NCBI RefSeq assembly: GCF_900176515.1
Contig: NZ_FWXV01000005.1
Location: 62,001-126,000 of the forward strand
Direction: 5' to 3'
Length of the DNA: 64,000 bases
From: Kibdelosporangium aridum
GTDB taxonomy: Bacteria > Actinomycetota > Actinomycetes > Mycobacteriales > Pseudonocardiaceae
In this document: in pieces, positions 32,719 to 40,080 of the stretch
Position numbering within the stretch: the stretch's first letter is position 1
How the letters are laid out: each line of letters begins with the position of its first letter
Position numbers and translations under genes: made by a program
The notes under the pieces: generated by a model
Seen by the model: only the letters and a program-made list of their open reading frames with translations
The model's database searches: none
What the model was told of the DNA's origin: nothing

Positions 32719-33606
32719 ATGTCGGATGGGCGTTCATTCGTACAGATGTTCCAAGAGATGCATGCCGCGGATCCGATGTCCGGGCGTGCTATGGAACTCG
32801 TCAAGGAGGCACTTGAGCGGCCTCCGGCAGTCGAATTGCTTCGTGGCTTCCTCGACCTTGCCAAGGTCATTAAATTTCATGGTGACATAGCCCGGATGAA
32901 GATATTGGTCAGCCGCTGCCTGCAGTTGCTGCGTACGTCGCAGGAACTGATGCCGGACGACTGTGACCGTGAATTGATTATCCGCACCTGCGGCAAAGTG
33001 TGGTACCTGTGCTGTGAGCAGCGGCTCGATTATGCGCTGGAGGAGGCGCACCGCAGTATCCGGATCGCCGAGTCCAGGGTCAATCAACGGCGGACACTGG
33101 CGCACGCCAGGAAGTACGTCGGCGAAATCGCCCGGCGGATGGCGGAGGAGAGCACCGGCCACGACCGCACCTACCGGCTCGACACGAGCGCCAACAATCT
33201 GCGGGAAGCCATGGCGCTGTTCTCGGCCATCGACGGTGACTACACACCCGAGAGCGAGGTTGGCGTCTGCCTGCTTCTGCTGGCACGTACCCAGTTGGTC
33301 CGCTACCGGCTGTTGGGCGACCAGGCCGCTCTTGCCGAGGCCGAGCAATTGGCTGACCAGGTTGTCGGGATGGATCAGGTCGAATCCTACGACCGCGATC
33401 TCTTCCTGGCGGAGATAGCCGCTGCGAAGGGGCGCTATGCCGAAAGCAAAGACCAGCTCGGCCACTTGATCGAAACGTTGATCACGCTACCGGGTGCCTA
33501 TGCCGAAGTACTCGCTCGTGCTTACTGCGCTCGCGCGCGTATCGACCTTGAACGGCGGGTGCGAGGGGCCAAAACATGGCAATGGCTGACCTGCGTAAGC
33601 GCGTGA
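32719..33606 (+). CDS. hypothetical helical (TPR-like) protein
   Basis: 295 residues from ATG at 32719 behind GGAAGGTGG. It is almost entirely helical, with alternating pairs such as YALEEAHRSIRIAESRVNQR, ANNLREAMALFSAID, VGVCLLLLARTQLVRYRLLG and AALAEAEQLADQVVG, as in TPR or SARP-type solenoids. I do not recognise a named family and see no catalytic motif or membrane segment. Codon use is less GC-rich at third positions than its neighbours (more ATT, GAA, TTG), hinting at acquisition. The C terminus (AKTWQWLTCVSA) looks abrupt and may be a frameshift product, see the next entry. Confidence 0.6.
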   Translation: MSDGRSFVQMFQEMHAADPMSGRAMELVKEALERPPAVELLRGFLDLAKVIKFHGDIARMKILVSRCLQLLRTSQELMPDDCDRELIIRTCGKVWYLCCEQRLDYALEEAHRSIRIAESRVNQRRTLAHARKYVGEIARRMAEESTGHDRTYRLDTSANNLREAMALFSAIDGDYTPESEVGVCLLLLARTQLVRYRLLGDQAALAEAEQLADQVVGMDQVESYDRDLFLAEIAAAKGRYAESKDQLGHLIETLITLPGAYAEVLARAYCARARIDLERRVRGAKTWQWLTCVSA

Positions 33607-33607
33607 C

Positions 33608-33901
33608 GTGTACCAGCAACGTGGACTCGCTTACCCGGAGGCGGCCACGAAATGGGAGATGGTCAAACTCGATCCCAAGGAGGTACGTCAGCTCGGGATC
33701 AATCAGGAAGATGTCGTATCACTCGAACAGGCGACTGGCGACGCGCGGCTGCGCTTTGCCGCGATCGACGATGTGCGGCGAGAGTTGGACTCGCGGGTCG
33801 GCAGGCAGCCGGGGCGCCGGATCAACTGGGTACAGCGGGTGAATCGAGTGCGGCTCCGGCAATCTACGCGGATTCCCGGACAACCAGTGAAGTCGGGATG
33901 A
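33608..33901 (+). CDS. small hypothetical ORF, probably frameshifted
   Basis: 97 codons from GTG at 33608, two bases after the previous stop. The product is charged and helical (AYPEAATKWEMVKLDPKEVR, QLGINQEDVVSLEQATGD, AIDDVRRELDSRV). A better start, MAMADLRKRV, lies at 33576 in another frame; removing five bases in the imperfect repeat CGTGA-CGTGT (33602-33611) would join it to YQQRGLAYPE. It also overlaps the LacI gene end by 38 bp. It may be a degraded gene fragment that was once continuous with its upstream neighbour. Function unknown. Confidence 0.35.
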   Translation: MYQQRGLAYPEAATKWEMVKLDPKEVRQLGINQEDVVSLEQATGDARLRFAAIDDVRRELDSRVGRQPGRRINWVQRVNRVRLRQSTRIPGQPVKSG

Positions 33902-34856
33902 TCTGTGGCTCCTGCGGCAGCGTCTCGCCTGCCAACCGCGAGAGCAGCATTCGTGCGGCTGCCTCGCCCATTTCACGTGAAGGCTGGCGGACCGTGGTGA
34001 GCGCCGGCTGGGTGTGCGAGGCGATGGGGATGTCGTCGAAGCCGATCACCGCGACGTCATCCGGCACGGATCGGCCTGCCGCGCGCAAGGCGTCCAGCAC
34101 GCCGACGGCCATCAAGTCGTTCTGCGCGAACACGCCGTCGACCGCCGCGCCGGTGTCCAGAATGGACTGGAATGCTTCCCTGCCGCCGTCGCGGGTGAAG
34201 TCGCCCTCGACTTGCAGCCGGGCGTCGAACGGAGTGCCTGATTCGTCCACTGTGGTGCGAAAGCCGTCGGTTCGGTCCCGTGTGCAACCGAATTGAGCGG
34301 GCCCGGTGACGACCGCGAGGTGCTTTCGGCCGCCGGTGAGCAGGTGCTGGGCCGCGGAGGCTGCGCCTTCCCGGTTGCTTGTTGCCACTGAGGGGAATTC
34401 CGGGTGGTGGCCCCGGTCGTCGATCATCACCATCGGGAAGCCGGACTCGTGCAGGCTGCTGATGTAGCTGAGGGTGTCGGGTGGTTCGACCAGCAGCAGC
34501 CCGTCGAAAGCGTTGGCCGACACGTGTTTGGCGAACTGCGTCAGCGATTCCGCACCTCGGTTCATCGTGTTCAGCAGCAGGCCGTAGCCCTTCGCTTCGA
34601 GCACGTCGGCGACGCCTTGCAGCACGTCTCCCATCCACGGCCACGTCAGGCCGGGCACGAGCATGCCGACTGTCTGCGTGCGGCCCTTGGCCAGGCCGAC
34701 CGCGCGGGCGCTGGGCGTGTAGCCGGTCGCAGCGATCACTTCTCGTACCCGGATCGCGGTCGCGGCGTCGACATCGCCCTTGTTGTTGAGCACCCGCGAA
34801 ACGGTCGCCTTGCTCACACGTGCCCGGCGGGCGACTTCAGCGATAGTGACGCGCAC
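33864..34856 (-). CDS. LacI-family transcriptional regulator
   Basis: 330 residues from GTG at 34856. LacI HTH MRVTIAEVARRARVSKATVS, RVLNNKGDVDAATAIRVREV, hinge TGYTPSARAVGLAKG, then a sugar-binding-type effector domain (TVGMLVPGLTWPWMGDVLQG, VFAQNDLMAVGVLDALRAAG, VIGFDDIPIASHTQPALTTV). No sugar operon lies beside it; the nearest candidate targets are the secreted beta-helix and GH16 genes, whose upstream regions share a GAGAGCGCTC palindrome. That link is inference. The effector would then be a glucan-derived sugar. Confidence 0.87.
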   Translation of the reverse strand: MRVTIAEVARRARVSKATVSRVLNNKGDVDAATAIRVREVIAATGYTPSARAVGLAKGRTQTVGMLVPGLTWPWMGDVLQGVADVLEAKGYGLLLNTMNRGAESLTQFAKHVSANAFDGLLLVEPPDTLSYISSLHESGFPMVMIDDRGHHPEFPSVATSNREGAASAAQHLLTGGRKHLAVVTGPAQFGCTRDRTDGFRTTVDESGTPFDARLQVEGDFTRDGGREAFQSILDTGAAVDGVFAQNDLMAVGVLDALRAAGRSVPDDVAVIGFDDIPIASHTQPALTTVRQPSREMGEAAARMLLSRLAGETLPQEPQIIPTSLVVRESA

Positions 34857-34912
34857 GTGATCAGAATAGCCATTTCCCCAGCCAGTCCGGGGTGCGGCCA
34901 GTCATATTCCGA

Positions 34913-35548
34913 TCAGCGGTAAATCTCGGGCCGCGGGAAGAGCCCGAGGAATCGCGCCGCTGATCGTTCGTCGCCCGCCACCACCTCGTCGGCGAGGGCC
35001 CGGCCACCGAACACGATGCTCCGGAGGGTGACCGCGTCCGTCTCGATCACCGCGTCAGGTTCCGCGGCGTGTCCCGGTTCAATCTCGATCTTGCCGTTGG
35101 CGACGACCGCTCGGAAGTGCTCGCCGGACACATGCAGGTCGTAGGTCGCGTCCAAGTCGCCGGCCAGTGTGGGGGAGAAGGTGGTCAGCATCGCGAGCAT
35201 CAGTGCGGCGACGCTCAACGTCGCGGCTGACGCTGTCGGTGCGTGGCAGCCCCACTTGGCCAGTTCGATGATGACGGGCCGCAGGTCGTAGCCGCGTCCG
35301 GTGAGTTCGTAGACCCACGCGCCTGCGGGCGGGCCGAGTTTGCAGCGGGTCAGGATGCCGGATTCCTCGAGCTCTTTCAGACGGTGTGACAGCACGTTCT
35401 GGCTGGCAGTGGGCAGTCCGGCTTTCAGATCCGTGAAGCGTTTCGGGCCGAACAGCAACTCGCGCACCACCAGCAGCGCCCAGCGTTCGCCGATCAGGTC
35501 GAGCGCGCGGGCGATCCCGCAGGGGTCGTCGTAGCTCCGGTCCGCCAT
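34913..35548 (-). CDS. HxlR-family regulator with C-terminal SCP2-like domain
   Basis: 211 residues from ATG at 35548, five bases after AGGAG. The N-terminal half is an HxlR winged helix (CGIARALDLIGERWALLVVR, ELLFGPKRFTDLKAGLPTAS, NVLSHRLKELEESGIL). The C-terminal half (about 120-210) is an SCP2/alkyl-sulfatase-like lipid-binding fold (TYDLHVSGEHFRAVVANGKI, EIEPGHAAEPDAVIETDAVT, LRSIVFGGRALADEVVAGDE), a fusion common in actinomycetes. It may bind a hydrophobic ligand. It is divergent from a flavin split-barrel protein and hydrolase, its likely targets. Confidence 0.87.
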   Translation of the reverse strand: MADRSYDDPCGIARALDLIGERWALLVVRELLFGPKRFTDLKAGLPTASQNVLSHRLKELEESGILTRCKLGPPAGAWVYELTGRGYDLRPVIIELAKWGCHAPTASAATLSVAALMLAMLTTFSPTLAGDLDATYDLHVSGEHFRAVVANGKIEIEPGHAAEPDAVIETDAVTLRSIVFGGRALADEVVAGDERSAARFLGLFPRPEIYR

Positions 35549-35554
35549 TGCCAC

Positions 35555-35582
35555 TCCTAATTTAGGACCAACTAGTGCTAGT
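35555..35582. promoter_or_regulatory. candidate HxlR operator
   Basis: TCCTAA-T-TTAGGA (35555-35567) and ACTAG-TG-CTAGT (35571-35582) are adjacent palindromes in an AT-rich 66-bp gap between the HxlR gene and the split-barrel gene. TAGTGTAGGAC just after repeats part of the first site. HxlR proteins bind such short symmetric AT-rich sites between divergent genes. Confidence 0.6.
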
Positions 35583-35613
35583 GTAGGACAACGAACTCGA
35601 GAAGGGAACCGCG

Positions 35614-36108
35614 ATGACCCTGCCGCAAGGACACCTTGACCTGCTGAAGACCGATGTCGCGCAGCGTTTGCTCGAATCGAAGGAGCTGGCCCGGCTGGCT
35701 TACGTGGCGGCGGACGGCACGCCGCGTGTCATGCCGATGATGTTCCACTGGAACGGTGCGGAGATCGTGTTCGCCACGTTCGCGGGCGCCAAGAAGATCA
35801 AGGCCTTACGGGCCAAGCCGGACGTCGCGATCACCATCGACACGTCCGGCATGCCGCCGGAGGTCCTGCTTCTGCGTGGTGCCGCCGAGGTGACCGATGT
35901 GGACGGTGTGGTGCCGGAGTACGGCTTGGCGCACAAGCGTTACGGCGGGGAAGAGCAGGGCAAGCAGGCGGTGGCCGAAGTCGACAAGCCCGGCTTGAAG
36001 ATGGCAAGGATCGCGGTCCGGCCGACGTGGGTGGGCGTGCTTGACTTCATGACGAGGTTGCCGGGCGGGGCCACGCCCGAGGAGTTCGCGAACCGAGGGC
36101 GGAGCTGA
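35614..36108 (+). CDS. pyridoxamine 5'-phosphate oxidase-like split-barrel flavin protein
   Basis: 164 residues. LLESKELARLAYVAADGTPR, VMPMMFHWNGAEIVFATFAG, AKKIKALRAKPDVAITIDTS is the six-stranded split barrel of the PNPOx-like/F420-binding family (PF01243). These proteins bind FMN, F420 or heme and reduce or sequester small molecules; the true vitamin B6 oxidase residues are not evident. It is one base before the hydrolase gene and divergent from the HxlR regulator, a pairing common for detoxification proteins. ATG at 35614 follows GAAGGGA. Confidence 0.8.
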   Translation: MTLPQGHLDLLKTDVAQRLLESKELARLAYVAADGTPRVMPMMFHWNGAEIVFATFAGAKKIKALRAKPDVAITIDTSGMPPEVLLLRGAAEVTDVDGVVPEYGLAHKRYGGEEQGKQAVAEVDKPGLKMARIAVRPTWVGVLDFMTRLPGGATPEEFANRGRS

Positions 36109-36109
36109 C

Positions 36110-36796
36110 ATGAGCACGTATGTCTTGATTCCCGGTGCGGGTGGACAGGCGTCATACTGGCGGTTCGTCGAGCCGGAGTTGCGGGCACGTGGCCATGACG
36201 TGGTCGCGGTGGATCTGCCCGCTGGTGACGACAGCGCCGGTCTTGAGGAGTACGCCGACGTCATCGTGCAGGCCATCGGCGACCGTACCGACCTGATCTT
36301 GGTGGCGCAGTCGATGGGTGGCTTCAGCGCCCCGCTTGTCTGCGAGCGGCTCAAGGTCGACCTGCTGATCTTGCTCGCGGCGATGACCCCGAAGCCCGGG
36401 GAGTCGGCGGGGGAGTGGTGGGCCGCGACCGGTCAGGGCGAGGCGGAAGCCGCGGTCAAGCAAGCTCTTGGCCAGCCCGCCGACGGCCCGTTCGACCCGC
36501 TTTTCTCCTTCCTGCACGATGTTCCGCTGGACGTGGCCGTCGAGTTGATGGCCGAGGGCGAGATCGTGCAGTCCGGCACGCCGTTCGCCAAGCCGTGGCC
36601 GTTGACGGCCTGGCCGGACGTGCCGACCAAGTTCTTGCTCGCTCGGGACGACCGCTTCTTCCCTGCCGAGTTCCAGCGCCGGGTTGTCAAGCAGCGCCTG
36701 GGTTTCCAGCCGGACGAGATGCCCGGCGGGCACCTGGTCGCGCTGGCCCGGCCACTGGAACTCGTGGAACGCCTTGAGGCCTACCGTCGCAAGTAG
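36110..36796 (+). CDS. alpha/beta hydrolase
   Basis: 228 residues of the short alpha/beta hydrolase type (PF12697). VLIPGAGGQASYWRFVEPEL carries the oxyanion loop, LVAQSMGGFSAPLVCERL the nucleophile elbow Ser, and MPGGHLVALARP the catalytic His. Substrate not predictable; related proteins act on small esters or lactones. ATG at 36110 lies two bases after the split-barrel stop, so the two are one operon under the HxlR region. The last 16 bp overlap the end of the convergent yidC-like gene. Confidence 0.85.
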   Translation: MSTYVLIPGAGGQASYWRFVEPELRARGHDVVAVDLPAGDDSAGLEEYADVIVQAIGDRTDLILVAQSMGGFSAPLVCERLKVDLLILLAAMTPKPGESAGEWWAATGQGEAEAAVKQALGQPADGPFDPLFSFLHDVPLDVAVELMAEGEIVQSGTPFAKPWPLTAWPDVPTKFLLARDDRFFPAEFQRRVVKQRLGFQPDEMPGGHLVALARPLELVERLEAYRRK

Positions 36797-37416
36797 GCGC
36801 GTTCGAGCACCGTCCAGGTTGTCGTCGTGAGCAAGTACAACCCGGCGGCCAAGGGGATCACCGCGACAGCGAAGGACGTACCGAACGGCAACAGCCGCAA
36901 GAACTTGGGCGTTTCCTCGGGCATCGCCCGCGAAGCGAAGTAGCCGACCACGAGCAGCGCGGCGAACAGGCCGAGGAACACGACCACATCCGCGCCCGAG
37001 CTGAAGAAATGACTGCCGAGCGGCGCTCCGAACAACACGTCGGACAGCAGGTTGTTCGGTGTGCCGTCGAACGAACCGGCCGTGAAAAGCCGGTACAGCA
37101 CCATGAAGACCGGGATCTGCAGCAGCATCGGCAAGCAGCCCGCGAACATCGAGACGCCGTTGTCCTGGTACAGCGCCAGCAGTTCCCGTTGCATGCGTTC
37201 GGGATTCTTCTTGTGTTTCTCGCGGAGTTTCGCGGCCTGCGGAGCGAGGGCGGCCCTGGCCTTCTCGCCGCGAATCGCCGAGCGGGCAAGGGGATGCAGC
37301 GCCAGTCGGACGGCCGCGGTGAACAACACGATCGCCGCGGCCGTTCCCGTCGCGCCTGCGATCAAGGACACCAGGTCATACGCGCCATGTGCGGGCACGT
37401 CAAGGAAATCGAACAT
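36781..37416 (-). CDS. second YidC/Oxa1-family membrane insertase
   Basis: 211 residues. A first helix (LIAGATGTAAAIVLFTAAVR), the cytoplasmic hairpin with EKARAALAPQAAKLREKHKK, NPERMQRELLALYQDNGVSM, then CLPMLLQIPVFMVLYRLF and two more helices: the five-helix core of YidC (PF02096). It lacks the large periplasmic domain and the Lys-rich tail of the housekeeping YidC, so it is a short paralogue. The hydrophilic-groove Arg is Arg37 in AVRLALHPLARSAI. It would insert small membrane proteins. It is followed upstream in the operon by a small membrane protein (37478-37747). Confidence 0.88.
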   Translation of the reverse strand: MFDFLDVPAHGAYDLVSLIAGATGTAAAIVLFTAAVRLALHPLARSAIRGEKARAALAPQAAKLREKHKKNPERMQRELLALYQDNGVSMFAGCLPMLLQIPVFMVLYRLFTAGSFDGTPNNLLSDVLFGAPLGSHFFSSGADVVVFLGLFAALLVVGYFASRAMPEETPKFLRLLPFGTSFAVAVIPLAAGLYLLTTTTWTVLERAYLRR

Positions 37417-37477
37417 GGGGGCAGCACTCCGTCATGCCAGAAAGGACTGGGGACAAACGGAAGCGGCTGCTTGGCAG

Positions 37478-37747
37478 TCACGCAGCCGCGAGGGCTGCGC
37501 CTGGCGCTCGAGGACGCGGACGGCCTGCGGCGTCCGGATCCCTGAGGCGCAGGAAGACGCTCTGGCGAGCGCGTTCCTGCAAGGAGATCGCCCTTACCTG
37601 GGCGGGAACAGCGGTGGGCACGCCGATCGACAGCAGGATCGCGACACCGGCGATCACCGCCAGCACGATCGCGTCCGAGGTGGTGCCCGTCAACAGGATG
37701 AACGCGACCGGGAGGAACAACGCGAGCAGCAAGTGCAGGCGCAGCAT
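37478..37747 (-). CDS. small membrane protein (DUF6412-like)
   Basis: 89 residues from ATG at 37747, after GAAAGGGGGAC. Two hydrophobic helices at the N terminus (MLRLHLLLALFLPVAFILLT and AIVLAVIAGVAILLSIGVPT) are followed by a basic tail (AQVRAISLQERARQSVFLRL). This matches a short actinobacterial family usually found beside a second YidC-like insertase. Function is unknown; the neighbour suggests it is either a YidC partner or substrate. The frame is open further upstream, but that part is not coding. Confidence 0.65.
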   Translation of the reverse strand: MLRLHLLLALFLPVAFILLTGTTSDAIVLAVIAGVAILLSIGVPTAVPAQVRAISLQERARQSVFLRLRDPDAAGRPRPRAPGAALAAA

Positions 37748-37773
37748 GGCGTCCCCCTTTCGAACCGGTCTCC

Positions 37774-38262
37774 TCACGGTAGCAGGTCGAGGCCCTTCAC
37801 CAGTTTGCTGATCCTGTTGCGCGGGCCCATGATGCTGATCGCGCACAGGTCCAGATCGGCCGGTTTGGTCTCGGCCAGCTCGGCCATGTACTCGGTGTAG
37901 ACCCGGGTGCGCTGCGCCATCGCCGGCATCTCGGTGACCAGAACGCCCGCGCTGGCAACGGCTTTCGCGCGGAGTTCGGCCAGCTGGGGTGCTGTCGCGC
38001 GCAACACCGTGCAGCCTGCCCATGGCAGTCCTGGATGAACGCGGCCCGATGCGTCCGGTGCTTCGGGGCCGATCATGCCGGTGACGGACTGCCCCACGGA
38101 GGCCGCGACGCATGCGACGGCGTTGACCATCTGACCAGGTGGGAGCGCTTCATCGACGATCACCACCCACTTCAACCGGGCAGCCTTGGTAGGTCCGTCC
38201 AGCTGGACTTCGTCCGGAGCGAAACCAAATACATCTGCGGACACGTTCGACCTCTCACTCAT
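37774..38262 (-). CDS. DUF2000 family protein (peptidyl-tRNA hydrolase 2-like fold)
   Basis: 162 residues. LKWVVIVDEALPPGQMVNAV, ACVAASVGQSVTGMIGPEAP, and MAQRTRVYTEYMAELAETKP fit DUF2000 (PF09391), which adopts a fold like archaeal/eukaryotic peptidyl-tRNA hydrolase 2. Catalytic function is not established for the family. The divergent neighbour is an Lrp/AsnC regulator, a pairing that recurs in bacteria and suggests the regulator controls this gene. Confidence 0.8.
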   Translation of the reverse strand: MSERSNVSADVFGFAPDEVQLDGPTKAARLKWVVIVDEALPPGQMVNAVACVAASVGQSVTGMIGPEAPDASGRVHPGLPWAGCTVLRATAPQLAELRAKAVASAGVLVTEMPAMAQRTRVYTEYMAELAETKPADLDLCAISIMGPRNRISKLVKGLDLLP

Positions 38263-38344
38263 GCGGGATAGGAGCCAAACGCTAATCTGATTTCTGGCAG
38301 GATTCCAACAGTGGCGAACTTAATTCGGCAGAGAGGCGTGCGGC

Positions 38345-38803
38345 GTGGAACTCGACGAACTTGATACGGCGATCCTGCGCGAGTTGCAGGTGGACGCTCG
38401 GCGGACCAACCGGGACATCGCGACCGCGGTTGGTGTCGCGCCTTCGACCGCGCTTGAGCGGACGCGCGGGCTGCGCGAGCGAGGCGTGATCCGTGGTGCG
38501 GTACTGGACGTGAACCTCGCCGCGATTGGACGCGCTGTCCAAGCGCTCATCGCGGTCCGGATCCGGCCGCCGTCACGGCGGAACATCGACGCCTTCCGCA
38601 ATTGGATAACGTCGTTGCCGGAGACCATCGGAGTGTTCGTGGTGTCGGGCAACGAGGACTTTCTGGTGCATGTCGCGGTGCGGGACAACCAGGACTTGTA
38701 CGCGTTCGTCATCGACAAGCTGACCCTGCGCGCCGAGGTTGCCGACGTGCGCACGAGCGTGGTGTACGAACACCTGCACAGCACCAAGATCGAACCCCGG
38801 TGA
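38345..38803 (+). CDS. Lrp/AsnC-family transcriptional regulator
   Basis: 152 residues from GTG at 38345. Winged HTH (LDELDTAILRELQVDARRTN, RDIATAVGVAPSTALERTRG) and RAM effector domain (AVQALIAVRIRPPSRRNIDA, VFVVSGNEDFLVHVAVRDNQ). It is divergent from the DUF2000 gene with 82 bp between; the ligand is unknown. An AATTCGGCAG/GATTTCTGGCAG-like half-site pair occurs in the gap but is not strong enough to annotate separately. Confidence 0.9.
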   Translation: MELDELDTAILRELQVDARRTNRDIATAVGVAPSTALERTRGLRERGVIRGAVLDVNLAAIGRAVQALIAVRIRPPSRRNIDAFRNWITSLPETIGVFVVSGNEDFLVHVAVRDNQDLYAFVIDKLTLRAEVADVRTSVVYEHLHSTKIEPR

Positions 38804-38867
38804 GTGGCGTTCACACTTTTCCGCTGGGAACGCCTTGCGCGCCCAGCGGTCCGGCATAGTGTCGCGC

Positions 38868-39341
38868 ATGCCGACGCCAACGGGATTCTTCTGGGACATG
38901 ATGGCCGGCCGCACGCCCGCCCCGGCGGCCGCCGCGACACTGGGCTGGAAGCTGCGCGAGGTCGACCCGGACGAGGGGACCATCGAGGTCGAGTTCGCCG
39001 CGACGGACAAGTTCACCAACCCGGCCGGGCACGTCCAAGGTGGCTTCCTGGCCGCGATGCTCGACGACACCATGGGTCCCGCGCTGGCCGCGACGCTCGG
39101 TCCCGGCCAGTTCGCCCCCACTTTGGACCTGCACGTGCAGTTCCTGCGCGTGGCGTGGCCGGGTACGTTGATCGGCAAGGCGACTGTCGTCCGCCGTGGC
39201 AAGCAGGTCTGTCACTTGCGCGGCGAGCTCACCGACAGCGCTGGCCGCGTGATCGCGACGGCCGTGGCCACCGCGATGGTGCAGCGCGGCGAGCGTGTCC
39301 GGGACCGGAGCACGGCTTCCGCGGAGTCGCTGATCGGTTAA
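38868..39341 (+). CDS. PaaI-like hotdog-fold thioesterase
   Basis: 157 residues. Hotdog core: IEVEFAATDKFTNPAGHVQG, GFLAAMLDDTMGPALAATLG, THLD-like strand FAPTLDLHVQFLRVAWPGTL, VVRRGKQVCHLRGELTDSAG. The N-P-x-G-x-x-Q-G-G motif with the acidic Asp on the central helix (LDDTMG) is that of PaaI/4HBT acyl-CoA thioesterases. It would hydrolyse an acyl- or aryl-CoA. ATG at 38868 is used; the frame stays open upstream only as a shadow of the Lrp gene. Its stop TAA shares TTAA with the stop of the convergent TetR gene. Confidence 0.86.
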   Translation: MPTPTGFFWDMMAGRTPAPAAAATLGWKLREVDPDEGTIEVEFAATDKFTNPAGHVQGGFLAAMLDDTMGPALAATLGPGQFAPTLDLHVQFLRVAWPGTLIGKATVVRRGKQVCHLRGELTDSAGRVIATAVATAMVQRGERVRDRSTASAESLIG

Positions 39342-39982
39342 ACGCCATACGCGGCAAGGAAAACGCGGACACCTTCGTCGGCGAGGTGGTCGAGTTCCTC
39401 GTCAGTGAACGCGGGCGTGTCGCCGAAGAACATGGACTTGTCCAAGGCCACGCCGAGGACAAGGAACGCGAAGTGCTTGGCAGCCAAGGGCGGGTCGGGC
39501 ACGCGCAGCAGGCCGCGTTCGTCCAAGTGCTTCAACTCCGGCGCCAATGCGGTGAGCACGCGTTCGGGCGCCCGCTCGTAGTACGTGCGCGCGAGTTCGG
39601 GGAAGCGGGCGGCTTCGCCGACCAGTAGCCGTCGCATTTGCAGCACCTGCGGGCGCATCACCGAGTGCAGGTACTGGCGGGCCAGCACGGGCAGGTCCTG
39701 CGCCAGGTTCTCGGTGTTGTGCAGCTTGTCGCCGATCAGCTTGATGAAAGCGTCCACAGTGGTCGCGACGCTCATGATGATCTCGCTGAACAGGCCTTCC
39801 TTGTCGGTGAAGTTCTTGTAGACGGTCTGTTTGGACACCGCCGCCAGCGCAGCCACCTCGTCCATGCTCGTGCCCTGGTAGCCGTTGCGCAGGAAGAGCG
39901 TGGTCGCCGCTTCCATGATCAGCCGCCGTTTGCGGGCGGAGCGGCCCTCTTCGTTCCCGACACCGACACCCGCGATTCCCAT
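39338..39982 (-). CDS. TetR-family transcriptional regulator
   Basis: 214 residues. HTH region RKRRLIMEAATTLFLRNGYQ, GTSMDEVAALAAVSKQTVYK, NFTDKEGLFSEIIMSVATTV, and a C-terminal helical domain of the TetR_C_7/AefR type (RQYLHSVMRPQVLQMRRLLV). It is divergent from the DUF998 gene; a nested palindrome (40008-40049) lies between. Likely an autorepressor that also controls the DUF998 gene and following hydrolase. Inducer unknown. Confidence 0.9.
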   Translation of the reverse strand: MGIAGVGVGNEEGRSARKRRLIMEAATTLFLRNGYQGTSMDEVAALAAVSKQTVYKNFTDKEGLFSEIIMSVATTVDAFIKLIGDKLHNTENLAQDLPVLARQYLHSVMRPQVLQMRRLLVGEAARFPELARTYYERAPERVLTALAPELKHLDERGLLRVPDPPLAAKHFAFLVLGVALDKSMFFGDTPAFTDEELDHLADEGVRVFLAAYGV

Positions 39983-40007
39983 GATCAGCCTCCTGGTCGG
40001 AAATGGT

Positions 40008-40049
40008 ACTAGACGGCTCAGTACCCGTCAGAGTACTGTACGGTCTAGT
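40008..40049. promoter_or_regulatory. candidate TetR operator
   Basis: Nested inverted repeats: outer arms ACTAGAC (40008-40014) and GTCTAGT (40043-40049), inner arms CAGTAC (40019-40024) and GTACTG (40033-40038). They lie in the 98-bp gap between the TetR start and the DUF998 start. Confidence 0.65.
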
Positions 40050-40080
40050 TCCAGTTAAGCCACTGAACAGGGGAAATGTC

